Of a DNA stretch of 64,000 bases, positions 16,472-25,181 are shown piece by piece. Both the position numbers and the translations under genes were made by a program. The stretch is from Nitrososphaerota archaeon (GTDB lineage: Archaea > Thermoproteota > Nitrososphaeria > Nitrososphaerales > Gagatemarchaeaceae): contig JACQFN010000016.1 of the NCBI GenBank assembly GCA_016200045.1, positions 1-64,000 of the forward strand. The letters are read 5' to 3'. Each line of letters begins with the position of its first letter. The stretch's first letter is position 1. The notes under the pieces are model-generated. The model saw only the letters and a program-made list of their open reading frames with translations, did not search any database and was not told where the DNA came from.

Positions 16472-17542
16472 TCAGAAGTCATATTCCGGGTCAGGTTCTG
16501 GGCCAGTTTCTGCCTGCTTCTCCTCCTGTTTCTTCGGTTTTTTCGGCGGGGTCAGCATCCTTTCCAGATCGGAAACCTTCTCGTAGAGGTCCGTCCTCTT
16601 CGTCTCGGCGAGAAGTAACCCGTAAGCCCCCAAGTCCTCGATGTCCCTCCTGAACCCTGCGAGCTCGTCTCTCACCCGTTTCTCCAGCACCCTGTCGGTC
16701 ATCGGGGTGTACCTCAGCTTCTCATGGAGGTACAGCATCCTCGACTCTAGCTGGGCCTTCTCCCTTTCCATGGAGAAGAAGACCTCCTCCCACACCGACC
16801 TGAGATACCTGATCCCGTAGGAGCTGATTTTGAACACGATCCTCGCGACCGGGACTGGGGATATCTTCGAAGCGAATCCCTTGGCCACCAGGGACTCCAA
16901 GGCGTCTCTGACTTCAAAGTCAGTGTAGTGGCTGCCTTCGGTTATCCGCTTGAAGTCCAGGTCGTCGAGGTACGGCTCCCCCGAGTCGGGGGCGACCCGT
17001 TTCGCGTGGACGATGAAGCTGTACACGAGCGCGAAAATGTTGCTGTACGACGGGATGTATACCGTGAATTCTAGCAGCGCTGAGAGGATGGAGACGGTGT
17101 CAAACGCGAGGGGGACATAGTTCGACAGCCCCTGCCCGTTTATGGAATTCACCACCAGGGAAATCAGGGTGGTCACCACCCCGATAACGCCCGCCCCCAC
17201 CGAGAGGTACAGGAACCAGTCCCTCATAGTCTCCCTCGGGATCCACGCCAGCGCGAGTGACTTCGACCCGGTGGTCCTCCAGCCGAGCAGCGAATAGGTG
17301 GACGCCAGCACCAGTAGGATCAGGCTCGACACGAACGCCCCGATGAGGCCCGCCGTCTCGTTCCAAGGGAGGGCGAACCCTGCAATGGTGCCCAGGACGA
17401 AGACCCACCTCACCGGCCCCCCGTACGCCCGCTTGTGCCTCTTGGAGGCGAGGTTCCAGAGGACCCTTACCGCGACGATCGCCGACGTCACGGTCATGCT
17501 GAGGAGGATCAGGTCGGGAACCGTGAGGCTTACCGTGCTCAC
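16472..17542 (-). CDS. Membrane protein with winged-helix-like and coiled-coil tail
   Basis: Residues 1-180 hold about five transmembrane segments. Residues 190-260 resemble a winged helix (YLDDLDFKRITEGSHY then VRDALESLVAKGFASKI). Residues 265-330 are coiled-coil (SMEREKAQLESRMLYLHEKL), and the C-terminus is Lys/Glu/Pro-rich. A membrane-bound regulator or scaffold would fit, but no family was recognised. The adjacent coiled-coil gene on the same strand may work with it. Confidence 0.62.
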   Translation of the reverse strand: MSTVSLTVPDLILLSMTVTSAIVAVRVLWNLASKRHKRAYGGPVRWVFVLGTIAGFALPWNETAGLIGAFVSSLILLVLASTYSLLGWRTTGSKSLALAWIPRETMRDWFLYLSVGAGVIGVVTTLISLVVNSINGQGLSNYVPLAFDTVSILSALLEFTVYIPSYSNIFALVYSFIVHAKRVAPDSGEPYLDDLDFKRITEGSHYTDFEVRDALESLVAKGFASKISPVPVARIVFKISSYGIRYLRSVWEEVFFSMEREKAQLESRMLYLHEKLRYTPMTDRVLEKRVRDELAGFRRDIEDLGAYGLLLAETKRTDLYEKVSDLERMLTPPKKPKKQEEKQAETGPEPDPEYDF

Positions 17543-17603
17543 GGATGCGGGAACGGAAGACTTCGGATTTAACGCTTGGCGGCGGATGACCCTGGGCCGG
17601 CGC

Positions 17604-17957
17604 TCAGCGCTTTCTCATAAGGCCGGCAATCCTGTGGTCCAGCTGCTGGACCTCGGAGTTGTACCTCTCCATCTCCATCTGGTCGGCGGCTATGCTCTGC
17701 TTGTGTGAATCGATGTCCCTCTGAATTGACCCGATCATCTTGTTCGTCCCGTCTATGGTGGTCTTCAGGTCGTCCATCTTCCTGTCCATCTCGGCCTTCT
17801 GTTTCTGTAGGTCCGAAAGCTTCCTCTGGTTGGTCCCGAGGTCCCTCTGCAGGTTAGCCATCTCAGCCTCCTGCTTCCTGATCTTGTCGTAGTACTGCTT
17901 CGCCCTCTCTTCTGTCTGCCTCTTCTTGGTGCGCGCGCCGTCTAGCTCCTCGCTCAC
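17604..17957 (-). CDS. Coiled-coil protein
   Basis: Nearly all of the 117 residues are charged heptads (KRQTEERAKQYYDKIRKQEAE and on to the end), predicting a long coiled coil without membrane segments. It is 61 bases upstream of the membrane/coiled-coil gene on the same strand, so an interaction is plausible. Function is unknown. Confidence 0.62.
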   Translation of the reverse strand: MSEELDGARTKKRQTEERAKQYYDKIRKQEAEMANLQRDLGTNQRKLSDLQKQKAEMDRKMDDLKTTIDGTNKMIGSIQRDIDSHKQSIAADQMEMERYNSEVQQLDHRIAGLMRKR

Positions 17958-18063
17958 GAAACCCGCTCCGCGAGATTGTTATTTAATCGTAAGACGCAAC
18001 CATCGAGGAGGGTCAGGCACGCAAGACGCTCAGTTTTAATCCCGGCGCCAAGGTCCTGCTCCC

Positions 18064-18609
18064 GTGCTAGGACTCGGGGAGCCCGCGCCCGACTTCGACC
18101 TTCCGGGCGCAGACGGTCGGAACCATTCCCTCGCCTCGTTCAATGACAAGCCCGTCCTCGTGGTGATCTTCAGCTGCAACCACTGCCCTTACGTGAAGGC
18201 GTACGAGGACCGGATGATATCGATCCAGGAAAGCTACGGCGGAAGCGGAGTCCAGCTGGTCGCCATCAACTCCAACGACGAGGTGTCCTACCCTGAAGAC
18301 AGCTTTCCCGAGATGGTGAGGAGGGCCGAACAGAAGGGCTTCAACTTTCCATATCTCAGGGACCAGTCCCAGGGCGTCGTGGACGCGTTCGGCGCAGTCT
18401 CGACCCCCCACGTTTTCGTCTTCGACAAAGACAGGGTTCTCCGGTACCGCGGGAGGATCGACGATTCGAGGGACCCGTCAAAGGTGACTACCCATGACTT
18501 GAGGAACGCGATCGAGGACCTGGTTTCGTCCCGCGACGTCAAGGTGCCGGACACCCGGCCGTTCGGCTGCAGCATAAAATGGCTTCAGCTGAATCCGGCG
18601 CGAGCCTGA
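18064..18609 (+). CDS. Thioredoxin-fold redoxin (AhpC/TSA-like)
   Basis: The pattern APDFDLPGADG, VLVVIFSCNHCPYVKAYEDRM and the later VDAFGAVSTPHVFVFDKD marks a redoxin. The active site is CNHC, a CxxC rather than the single peroxidatic Cys of peroxiredoxins, as in the family of thioredoxin-like proteins related to TlpA/AhpC. It is probably a cytosolic thiol reductase. The GTG start sits about 26 bases after TTTTAAT (18033). The tag gene begins 4 bases after its stop. Confidence 0.82.
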   Translation: MLGLGEPAPDFDLPGADGRNHSLASFNDKPVLVVIFSCNHCPYVKAYEDRMISIQESYGGSGVQLVAINSNDEVSYPEDSFPEMVRRAEQKGFNFPYLRDQSQGVVDAFGAVSTPHVFVFDKDRVLRYRGRIDDSRDPSKVTTHDLRNAIEDLVSSRDVKVPDTRPFGCSIKWLQLNPARA

Positions 18610-18613
18610 GACG

Positions 18614-19210
18614 GTGTTGGCGCTGACGCCGGATACCCGGGCTAGGTGCGCGTGGGTCCCTGAAAACGACGACCTCTACGCCTCCTACCATGACCTCGAA
18701 TGGGGGGTCCCGCTTCATGACGACAGAAAGCTGTACGAGATGCTCGTCCTGGAAGGCATGCAGGCCGGCCTCAGCTGGGGGACGATTCTGCGGAAGCGCG
18801 AGAACTTCAGGAAGGCCTTCGACGGTTTCGACCCCCGGAGGGTGAGCAGGTACGACGGAAGGAAGGTGAAGAGCCTCCTGACCGACCCCGGGATCATCAG
18901 GAACCGGCTGAAGGTGAAATCCGCAGTCGCGAACGCGAAGGCGTTCCTCAAAGTACGGAAGGAATTCGGGAGTTTCGACTCGTACATGTGGGAGTTCGTA
19001 GGCGGGAAGCCCCTGATAAACAGCTGGCGGAACCTGGGGCAGCTCCCAGCCAAGACGAGGCAGTCCCAAACAATGAGCGAAGACATGGTCTCACGCGGGT
19101 TCAAGTTCGTCGGCCCCACGATCTGTTACGCCCACATGCAGGCGACGGGCATGGTGAACGACCACCTTGTGGGTTGCTTTCGGCACAGAGAACTCGGCGG
19201 CAGGCTGTAG
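18614..19210 (+). CDS. tag: DNA-3-methyladenine glycosylase I
   Basis: Conserved Tag features are present: RCAWVPENDDLYASYHDLEWGVP split around the N-terminal zinc Cys and His, the helix EGMQAGLSWGTILRKR, NAKAF, and the C-terminal zinc ligands in NDHLVGCFRH. It removes 3-methyladenine from alkylated DNA in base excision repair. The TTG start lies 4 bases after the redoxin stop, so the two are probably one mRNA. The length of 198 is normal. Confidence 0.9.
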   Translation: MLALTPDTRARCAWVPENDDLYASYHDLEWGVPLHDDRKLYEMLVLEGMQAGLSWGTILRKRENFRKAFDGFDPRRVSRYDGRKVKSLLTDPGIIRNRLKVKSAVANAKAFLKVRKEFGSFDSYMWEFVGGKPLINSWRNLGQLPAKTRQSQTMSEDMVSRGFKFVGPTICYAHMQATGMVNDHLVGCFRHRELGGRL

Positions 19211-19252
19211 ACTGGTGGCGGAGTCACCCCTTTCGCATCGGCCGCACAGTAG

Positions 19253-19316
19253 TCCATCGTAGAACCTCCATCGTAGAACCTCCATCGTAGAACCTCCATC
19301 GCAGAACCTCCATCGC
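19253..19316 (+). repeat. 14-bp tandem repeat array
   Basis: Four head-to-tail copies of agaacctccatcgt/c run from 19261 to 19316, preceded by a partial copy at 19253. The first two end in t and the last two in c. The array lies between the 3' ends of two convergent genes. There are no spacers, so it is not CRISPR. It looks like a slippage-generated minisatellite. Confidence 0.85.
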
Positions 19317-19319
19317 ATG

Positions 19320-19766
19320 TCAGGGGGAGTCGTATTTGGAGCGGAGGTCCTTCCCGCCCGAAAGGACGGACTTCAGGTTCGTCAGGAAGTATGCCCAGCC
19401 CGACTGTACGGCTCCGAAGAGCCAGAGCCAGTCGTCTCCCTCCTTGAAACCCGTGTGCTTGAGCTTCAGCATCGTTCCGGTCCCCTTCTTCGAGAGTGAA
19501 AAGCTCGCCTCTGTAATGTAGGTCTTTCCCTTAAATCGGTCTGGCCACGTCAGCACAAGAGACCGGTTCGGAGTCACCCGTTTCACCTTCCCGGTGTGAC
19601 TGGAGCCACCGTTCCAAGTGAAGGTGTAGGAGGTCCCCTCGATTGGCCTGATTTTGGCGGATGACAGGAACCACTTCGTCAGCTGTTTCGGCTGGGTCAG
19701 CGCCTTGAAGACGACCTCAGGGGGCGCGTCGACGTAGTACGCCTGGGAGATCACCAGTTTCTTCAT
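19320..19766 (-). CDS. SRPBCC/AHSA1-like protein
   Basis: From the ATG at 19766 the protein reads VISQAYYVDAPPEVVFKAL, then KWFLSSAKI, GKVKRVTPNRSLVLTWP and a C-terminal helix WAYFLTNLKSVL. This is the START-like AHSA1 ligand-binding fold. A further ATG at 19808 lies in frame, but a TTAAT box between them favours 19766. Ligand and role are unknown; a second AHSA1-like gene lies at 58298. Confidence 0.75.
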   Translation of the reverse strand: MKKLVISQAYYVDAPPEVVFKALTQPKQLTKWFLSSAKIRPIEGTSYTFTWNGGSSHTGKVKRVTPNRSLVLTWPDRFKGKTYITEASFSLSKKGTGTMLKLKHTGFKEGDDWLWLFGAVQSGWAYFLTNLKSVLSGGKDLRSKYDSP

Positions 19767-19857
19767 GGTCCCTGTCCGTCCCAGACTTGCGCCCAGATTA
19801 ACCTTCATCAGAAGTTGACCGCTGAACGTATAATCCAGTCAGGTTCGTCGCTCACGG

Positions 19858-20547
19858 TTGCGATTCTTCGAAGCAGGGGCGGCGAGGATCCCGTACTCAG
19901 TCGTAAGGGGAAACAGCAGGGCGTACACCCACCTCAGGTTCAGGCCCGACCTGACCCTCGAAGTCGTCCTACCGCGGGGAAAGGCTGCGGACCCGGAGGA
20001 AGCGATACGGAGCCAGCTCGGCTGGGTCAAGCGGGAGTATGAACGGATGTCGAGGACAAGGCGGGTGCTGGGAAGGGACGAGGTCCTCTTCGACGGAGCC
20101 TACCTCAGACTGGTGTTCGAGGAGAGCTCGGAGGATAGGCTCGCCCCTCACATTGAGCAAGGGGTAGTCGCAGTCCGCACCAAAGACAGGCGGAGGGGCA
20201 GAGAGCTGGTCAGGCGATGGTTCCTCAAAGAGAGCTCGGCCTACGCAGTCAGGAAGTGCGGAGAGCTCGCGCCGAGACTTGGGGTGACTCCGAGTAGGGT
20301 CGACGTGAGGGAAATCAGCAAGTGGGGCTACTGCACCCGGGCGGGGAGGCTCTCGTTTAGCTGGCAGCTGGCTGCCCTTCCAGAGAGACTGAGGGAATAT
20401 GTGGTCGTCCATGAGCTGGCCCACCTAGCCGAGTTCAACCACTCCCCGAAGTTCACGAGGAAGGTCGCATCGCTGGTCCCCGACTTCCGGCGGAGGGAGA
20501 AGGAACTCGACCTGATACTCCCATACGACCGGAAAGAACTGTCGTGA
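19858..20547 (+). CDS. YgjP/SprT-like zinc metallopeptidase (DUF45)
   Basis: The C-terminal motif VVHELAHLAEFNHSPKF gives HExxH plus the downstream His of the YgjP-like family. WGYCTRAGRLSFSWQLAALP is the family's core block, and the N-terminal RLRFRPDLTLEVVLPRG matches its start. These are gluzincin-like predicted metallohydrolases, often near restriction or repair genes. The TTG start is about 28 bases from GTATAATC (19828). Confidence 0.82.
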   Translation: MRFFEAGAARIPYSVVRGNSRAYTHLRFRPDLTLEVVLPRGKAADPEEAIRSQLGWVKREYERMSRTRRVLGRDEVLFDGAYLRLVFEESSEDRLAPHIEQGVVAVRTKDRRRGRELVRRWFLKESSAYAVRKCGELAPRLGVTPSRVDVREISKWGYCTRAGRLSFSWQLAALPERLREYVVVHELAHLAEFNHSPKFTRKVASLVPDFRRREKELDLILPYDRKELS

Positions 20548-20549
20548 GG

Positions 20550-22457
20550 TTACGGCAGCTTGACCTTTCCGATGTCGGCGAGTGTCGAGAAGTCTGTAAT
20601 CAGAAGCATCCTGTTGGAGAGCGTGTAGACGTACCCCCCTATCAGGACGATTCTGTTGACGTAGAAGTCGGTCGAATCCTGCACGGAAGTCCCGTTCGCG
20701 ATCTGGGTGATCCTACCGATGAACTGGAACCCCCCGCCGGTCGAGAAGTTGAACAGGTACGCCCCCTGCCACACCGGGGTCCCGTACGCCCAGTATGGGG
20801 CTCCATCCTGGTATGAGCTGTTGTCGACTTTCGCCACGGTGATTGGCAGAGCGACGAGTCCGGTCGCGGGGTCGTAGACGAACGCCCTGTGGTCGTACGA
20901 CACGGGCGAATCGCTTCCGCGGTCGCCGATGAGGACTCTGCTGACCTCGGTCGAGCTTCCGTCGCTGGCGACGTGGAACAGCGACAGCTTCATCCCCTGG
21001 TAGAGCACGTAACCCTGCTCGGCCGGCGCCGGAATGGTCTGCTTGCCCACGCCAAGCAGGTACCCGTTCCCGAGAGGGTGGAGGTAGTCTGAGAACCCCG
21101 TCAGCTCGAGCGCGTTGAGGACAGCTGGGTGGGCGGGGTCGGAGAGTGAGATAGTGAAGAGCGGGTCGATCCTTTCGTAGGTCACCATGTACCCGAAGTC
21201 CCCGACGAACCTGGCAGAGTAGATGTTCTCGTTCGGGCCCAGTCCCTCAAGAGAACCGACGACCGACATCTCCGAGTTGAGAACGTAGACATTGTTGACG
21301 CGCACCCACGTCTGGTTGCCGAGCATGCTGTTGCTCGTCGTTGCCACGCGCAAGTACCCGTTGTTCTCGTCGAGGGAGAACTGGTTGAGGATGGTTCCCG
21401 GGACGGTTCCTTCGGACGCAACCTGCGTCGTCCCATCAGAGTAGGCTATCCTGAAGATCGTCGTGTTGCTCCCCCAGCCTCCCCACCAGAACGGGAGTAT
21501 CGAGATTCCTCCGGGGACGGCCCTGATTCCCGTTGGTGCCCCAAAGTACACAGGGTAGGCGACCCTGTCGGGGAAAGCGAGATAGACGTTAGTCGTCGAC
21601 GCGTATATCGTGGACCCCCACCCGGTTAGAACTGCGTTCTGGGTGTGCGAACCGTCCGTCACACTTAGGCTCAGGATGATCGTATACATGCTGAAGGGGA
21701 CCAGGGAGCCAGTGCTGTAGTACACCGCCGACGGCGCGATTGTCTGCGTCGTCTTTCCGTCCCTAAGAGTAGCCGGGACGACTGTCGTTGTCCCGTTCGA
21801 CCAGACCTCAGTCGGCTGTTGCAGGATAGCGTAGACGTACCCGCCGTTCAGCCGGGCGTCCACATAGGTCCCGTTGACCGAAAGATGCCTGATCAGCGAG
21901 GGCTCGGATGCGTTGGCGACGTCGTAGAGGAACACGTCCGCCGTCTGGACGTAGCCGTACCTCGAGTAGTTGACCAGCCCGTTGCCTATCACCACGAGCC
22001 TCCCCGACGAAATGAGTATTCCCTGGACGTCCGAGTCAAACTTCAGCGTCTGGACGGTCCCGGCCTTTTCGGGCGGGTAGGCGAGGACGATCGACACTGT
22101 CCTTCCGGAAACCACATACATGTACGTCCCGTCGGTCTTGACTATGTCTGGCTCGTCTACGCCCTGGACTTGGATGTTGGTGGTGGTGAAGCTCGGAGCT
22201 GACGAAGCCCCCGAGACGAGGGCCAAGCCTGCGCTGGGGAACGCGCTGGTAAGAGTCACGGAGCGAAAGTCGTTGGCATACGAACTCGTCCCCGACTTTG
22301 CAATAGAGATAGTCAGCTGGTCGTAGGTCAGGAAGGAGCTGAGCTGCCCCGACCTCCCTATCGTCCTCGCCGGGGTCGGGGCCAGGATCACCGCAGCCGC
22401 ACTGGCAAGCAGGGCGATCACCAGCACGCTCGCAAAGACCCTCTCTTCCCGCTGCAT
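20550..22457 (-). CDS. Secreted beta-propeller protein (COG4880 type)
   Basis: The ATG at 22457 gives a clean signal peptide (RVFASVLVIALLASAAAVIL). The hallmark GVDEPDIVKTDGTYMYVVSG begins the propeller. About six blades of repeated four-strand units follow, ending with ILLITDF-like strands. About 635 residues is typical. These extracellular propellers are frequent in archaea; their role is unknown. An in-frame extension to 22580 encodes no plausible signal and was rejected. Confidence 0.8.
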   Translation of the reverse strand: MQREERVFASVLVIALLASAAAVILAPTPARTIGRSGQLSSFLTYDQLTISIAKSGTSSYANDFRSVTLTSAFPSAGLALVSGASSAPSFTTTNIQVQGVDEPDIVKTDGTYMYVVSGRTVSIVLAYPPEKAGTVQTLKFDSDVQGILISSGRLVVIGNGLVNYSRYGYVQTADVFLYDVANASEPSLIRHLSVNGTYVDARLNGGYVYAILQQPTEVWSNGTTTVVPATLRDGKTTQTIAPSAVYYSTGSLVPFSMYTIILSLSVTDGSHTQNAVLTGWGSTIYASTTNVYLAFPDRVAYPVYFGAPTGIRAVPGGISILPFWWGGWGSNTTIFRIAYSDGTTQVASEGTVPGTILNQFSLDENNGYLRVATTSNSMLGNQTWVRVNNVYVLNSEMSVVGSLEGLGPNENIYSARFVGDFGYMVTYERIDPLFTISLSDPAHPAVLNALELTGFSDYLHPLGNGYLLGVGKQTIPAPAEQGYVLYQGMKLSLFHVASDGSSTEVSRVLIGDRGSDSPVSYDHRAFVYDPATGLVALPITVAKVDNSSYQDGAPYWAYGTPVWQGAYLFNFSTGGGFQFIGRITQIANGTSVQDSTDFYVNRIVLIGGYVYTLSNRMLLITDFSTLADIGKVKLP

Positions 22458-22545
22458 CGGCGGAGGGTAGGAAGGGCCGCCACTTAGTTCTAAGGCCCAG
22501 AATGGTGCGTCCAGCCACCAGAACGTGGCGTCTGCTTCGGCGCTC

Positions 22546-22911
22546 TCACAGTGGGAAAAGCCTCTCCCCGGTGTCCGCATCCTCCATGATTATCGCCCTG
22601 TACGGGCAGGACTGGGCGGCCCTGAAAGTGTCCCCCGGGGCGGCATCCTTGTCTTCGAGCATTTCAAGGGGGGCCGGGTCGAACACCGACTTCTTCTTCG
22701 ACCAGTCGAGCCGGAAGACCCCTGGTGCTAGCTCGGTGCAGCTGGCAGAGCCCATGCAGAGGTTCCAGTCCGTCTTTACCCTAACCCTCCGGCCCTCGAG
22801 GATGGAACGGGTCCACCACCCCTCCTCGTCACTGGACATGCTCCTGATCTGAATAAGGACGGCGACCAGCACGACCGCGGCAGCGGCCGAGGCTATGGGG
22901 ATCAGGTCCAA
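22546..22911 (-). CDS. Membrane-anchored ferredoxin, probably [3Fe-4S]
   Basis: An N-terminal helix (IPIASAAAAVVLVAVLIQI) anchors the protein. The cluster domain reads CMGSASCTELAPGVFRLD and later AQSCPYRAI. The first motif is C-x5-C: the middle Cys of the usual CxxCxxC is a Ser, as in the three-Cys [3Fe-4S] ferredoxins that serve P450s. It probably feeds electrons at the membrane face; no P450 is in view. The TTG start sits near a TATA box shared with the divergent synthetase gene. Confidence 0.78.
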   Translation of the reverse strand: MDLIPIASAAAAVVLVAVLIQIRSMSSDEEGWWTRSILEGRRVRVKTDWNLCMGSASCTELAPGVFRLDWSKKKSVFDPAPLEMLEDKDAAPGDTFRAAQSCPYRAIIMEDADTGERLFPL

Positions 22912-22943
22912 GTAGTATTCCCGACGGATGGGAACGGCCCAAG

Positions 22944-22950
22944 CTATTAG
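22944..22950. promoter_or_regulatory. Shared TATA-like box between divergent genes
   Basis: CTATTAG reads nearly the same on both strands and is the only A/T-rich stretch between the ferredoxin TTG (22911) and the synthetase TTG (22982), at 34-37 bases from each. Confidence 0.45.
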
Positions 22951-22981
22951 TCCTGCCCGTCAGGCCCAAGAAGACGGTCAT

Positions 22982-25153
22982 TTGGCCAAGAACGCAAGCA
23001 GGGGACTTCAGAGCTTCTTCGCCCCGGCCTCCATCGCCGTGGCTGGAGTCTCCCCTGACCCGGACAAGCTCGGGTCAATCATCTTCACCAACCTGCGGGA
23101 GAGCGCAAGCGCCGGAACCCTCAGGGCGGCCGTCTATCCAGTCAACCCGAAACACGACCAGCTGTGGGGAGAGCGGTCGTTCCCCAGCATCAAGAGTCTC
23201 CCAGAAGTTCCGGAGCTGCTGGTGGTCGCAGTCCCGGCTGCCTCCGCGCTCGACCTAGTCAAAGAGGCGGCGAACGCCGGGGTCAAGGCCGCCATCCTGA
23301 TTCCGGGAGGGTTCGCGGAGGTCGGGAACAGGTCGCGGCAGGCTGAGATCAAGGATCTCGCCGGCCGGAAGGGGATGAGAATTCTCGGCCCCAACACGAT
23401 AGGCCTCATCGATATGAAGACGGGGGTGGACACCCTGTTCCTGAAAACCACGAAGACGACAGGCGACGGACGGAAAATCATCTCCAGCCGGAAGCCCCTG
23501 AAGGGAAGCGTCGTGGTCATCACCCAGAGCGGTCATCTGGGCGAGACGGTCTCGGAGGAGCTCGCCGCCAGGGGGGTTGGGGTAAGGGCCCTCGTCGGGA
23601 CCGGGAACCAGCTCGACGTGTCAGTCGAAGAGGTCGTGGAACACTTCGCAGAAGATGAAGGCACCAGCGTCATCGCGATCTACCTCGAAGGCCTGGTGGA
23701 CGGAAGACGGTTCATGAGGGCAGCGTCCAAGGCGGCCAAACCCGTGGTCGCCTTGAAGGCCGGGAGGACTGGCGCCGGAGGAAGGGCCACGCTGACGCAC
23801 ACGGCCTCACTCGCAGGGGACTATGCGGCGTACCAAGCGGCGTTCAGGCAGTGCGGGGCCATCGAAGCCAGGGACCTTCAGGAGCTCATCGATTCATGCG
23901 TGATGTTCTCCAGCCCGAGCAGGGTTACGGGGAACAGGCTGGCCGTGATCACGAACGCGGGGGGCGTCGGGACGATTGCCGCAGAGGTCGCGGAAGAGTC
24001 CGGCCTAGACGTGGACCCGCCCGGCAGGGGTTCGGCCAGGTCACTGAAGTCCGCATTCAGGGGAAGCGGCTTCATCTCCAACGCCTCTCTCTCGAACCCC
24101 TTCGACCTTACCGCCACCGCCTCCACCGAAGAGTTTGTCAGATTGACCGAGGCGACGCTCCTCCTCCCTGATTACGACATGGCCCTGGTCCTCCCCACGC
24201 ACCAGACCCCCGCAATTGCCGCCGACATCGCGTCTCGCCTCGCCGACGTCATGGAGGGAAAGAAGCCCGCGGTGGCTTCCGTCATCGGATGGTCCGACCT
24301 CGCCGACTCGATTCGCGCTGAATTCGCCGCAAGACGGATTCCATCCTTCCCCACACCGGAGAGAGCTGCAAGAGCGCTCTCCCTCGCAGCCGCGTGGGGA
24401 CTCCGGAACAGGTCCGCCCCGGTCGCCTCCCTCTCCGTACGAGACAGGTTCGCATCGCTTGCTCGACACCGCGGGACGCTCTCAGCCCCCGGAACCGAGA
24501 GGCTGCTTGCCAGCTACGGGATTCCATCGCCAGAATCCAGGGTCGTCACATCAGAAACAAATTTACGACCAAGAGTTCCGCCTACCTTCCCACTCGCCTG
24601 CAAGCTCCTTTCTAGAGACCTCGTCCACAAGACTGAAGCAGGAGGAGTCATTCTGGACGTCCGGGACGAAAAGACGCTGAGGTCCGCGTTCCTCACCCTG
24701 AGGGGAATCGCCCGCAGACGGCGCCTTCGGTTCGACGGAGTCATGGTCCAGAAAATGGTCGAAGGCATCGAGGTCATCATCGGAGGAACAAGAGACCCTA
24801 CTTTCGGGCCCACCGTCCTGGTTGGGACGGGCGGAAGACTCGCCGAGGTCATCAGGGACTACTCGGTATCCATCGCGCCCGTCAACTCGAAGGAGGCTAC
24901 CGACATGATCAAGCGTACCAAGCTCGCAAAAGTGCTCGAAGGATACAGGGGCGGCACCAAGGTCGACGTTGGCGCGCTTGCCAGAACGGTGGCAAAATTT
25001 TCCAAGGCAATGTTCGAGAACCCTTCCATCGCAGAGATGGAGGTCAACCCGCTCGTCGCGTCCGGACGGAGTTTCCTGGCGGTCGACGCAAGGGTCGTAA
25101 TCGCGAGACCCGGGAGCGCCCGAATCGCCGACTCTTCCGTCCCCAGAGAATAA
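22982..25153 (+). CDS. acd: ADP-forming acyl-CoA synthetase, fused alpha and beta subunits
   Basis: The order is CoA-binding Rossmann domain (SFFAPASIAVAGVSPDP), ligase-CoA domain (QSGHLGETV), and the His-bearing THTASLAGDYAAYQAAFRQ (phosphohistidine). The C-terminal ATP-grasp beta part carries LACKLLSRDLVHKTEAGGV and EMEVNPLV. The enzyme converts acyl-CoA, ADP and phosphate to acid, ATP and CoA or the reverse. Related Nitrososphaeria enzymes act on 3-hydroxypropionate or 4-hydroxybutyrate; acetate is also possible. TTG 22982 is preferred over ATG 22928 because the only TATA box lies between them. Confidence 0.87.
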   Translation: MAKNASRGLQSFFAPASIAVAGVSPDPDKLGSIIFTNLRESASAGTLRAAVYPVNPKHDQLWGERSFPSIKSLPEVPELLVVAVPAASALDLVKEAANAGVKAAILIPGGFAEVGNRSRQAEIKDLAGRKGMRILGPNTIGLIDMKTGVDTLFLKTTKTTGDGRKIISSRKPLKGSVVVITQSGHLGETVSEELAARGVGVRALVGTGNQLDVSVEEVVEHFAEDEGTSVIAIYLEGLVDGRRFMRAASKAAKPVVALKAGRTGAGGRATLTHTASLAGDYAAYQAAFRQCGAIEARDLQELIDSCVMFSSPSRVTGNRLAVITNAGGVGTIAAEVAEESGLDVDPPGRGSARSLKSAFRGSGFISNASLSNPFDLTATASTEEFVRLTEATLLLPDYDMALVLPTHQTPAIAADIASRLADVMEGKKPAVASVIGWSDLADSIRAEFAARRIPSFPTPERAARALSLAAAWGLRNRSAPVASLSVRDRFASLARHRGTLSAPGTERLLASYGIPSPESRVVTSETNLRPRVPPTFPLACKLLSRDLVHKTEAGGVILDVRDEKTLRSAFLTLRGIARRRRLRFDGVMVQKMVEGIEVIIGGTRDPTFGPTVLVGTGGRLAEVIRDYSVSIAPVNSKEATDMIKRTKLAKVLEGYRGGTKVDVGALARTVAKFSKAMFENPSIAEMEVNPLVASGRSFLAVDARVVIARPGSARIADSSVPRE

Positions 25154-25158
25154 ATATC
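25150..25158 (+). promoter_or_regulatory. TATA box for the aldo/keto reductase gene
   Basis: AATAAATAT lies 28 bases ahead of the ATG at 25182 and overlaps the stop region of the synthetase, so the reductase has its own promoter and a leaderless start. Confidence 0.6.
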
Positions 25159-25181
25159 GAGACGCGTCGGCGCCGAAATGA

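Noticed and set aside
19253-19316. Possible CRISPR array
   Set aside because: The repeats are 14 bp, directly tandem, without spacers, and no cas gene is present.
22457-22580. N-terminal extension of the beta-propeller protein
   Set aside because: The signal peptide begins at 22457; the extension is Trp/Pro-rich and overlaps the ferredoxin gene end.
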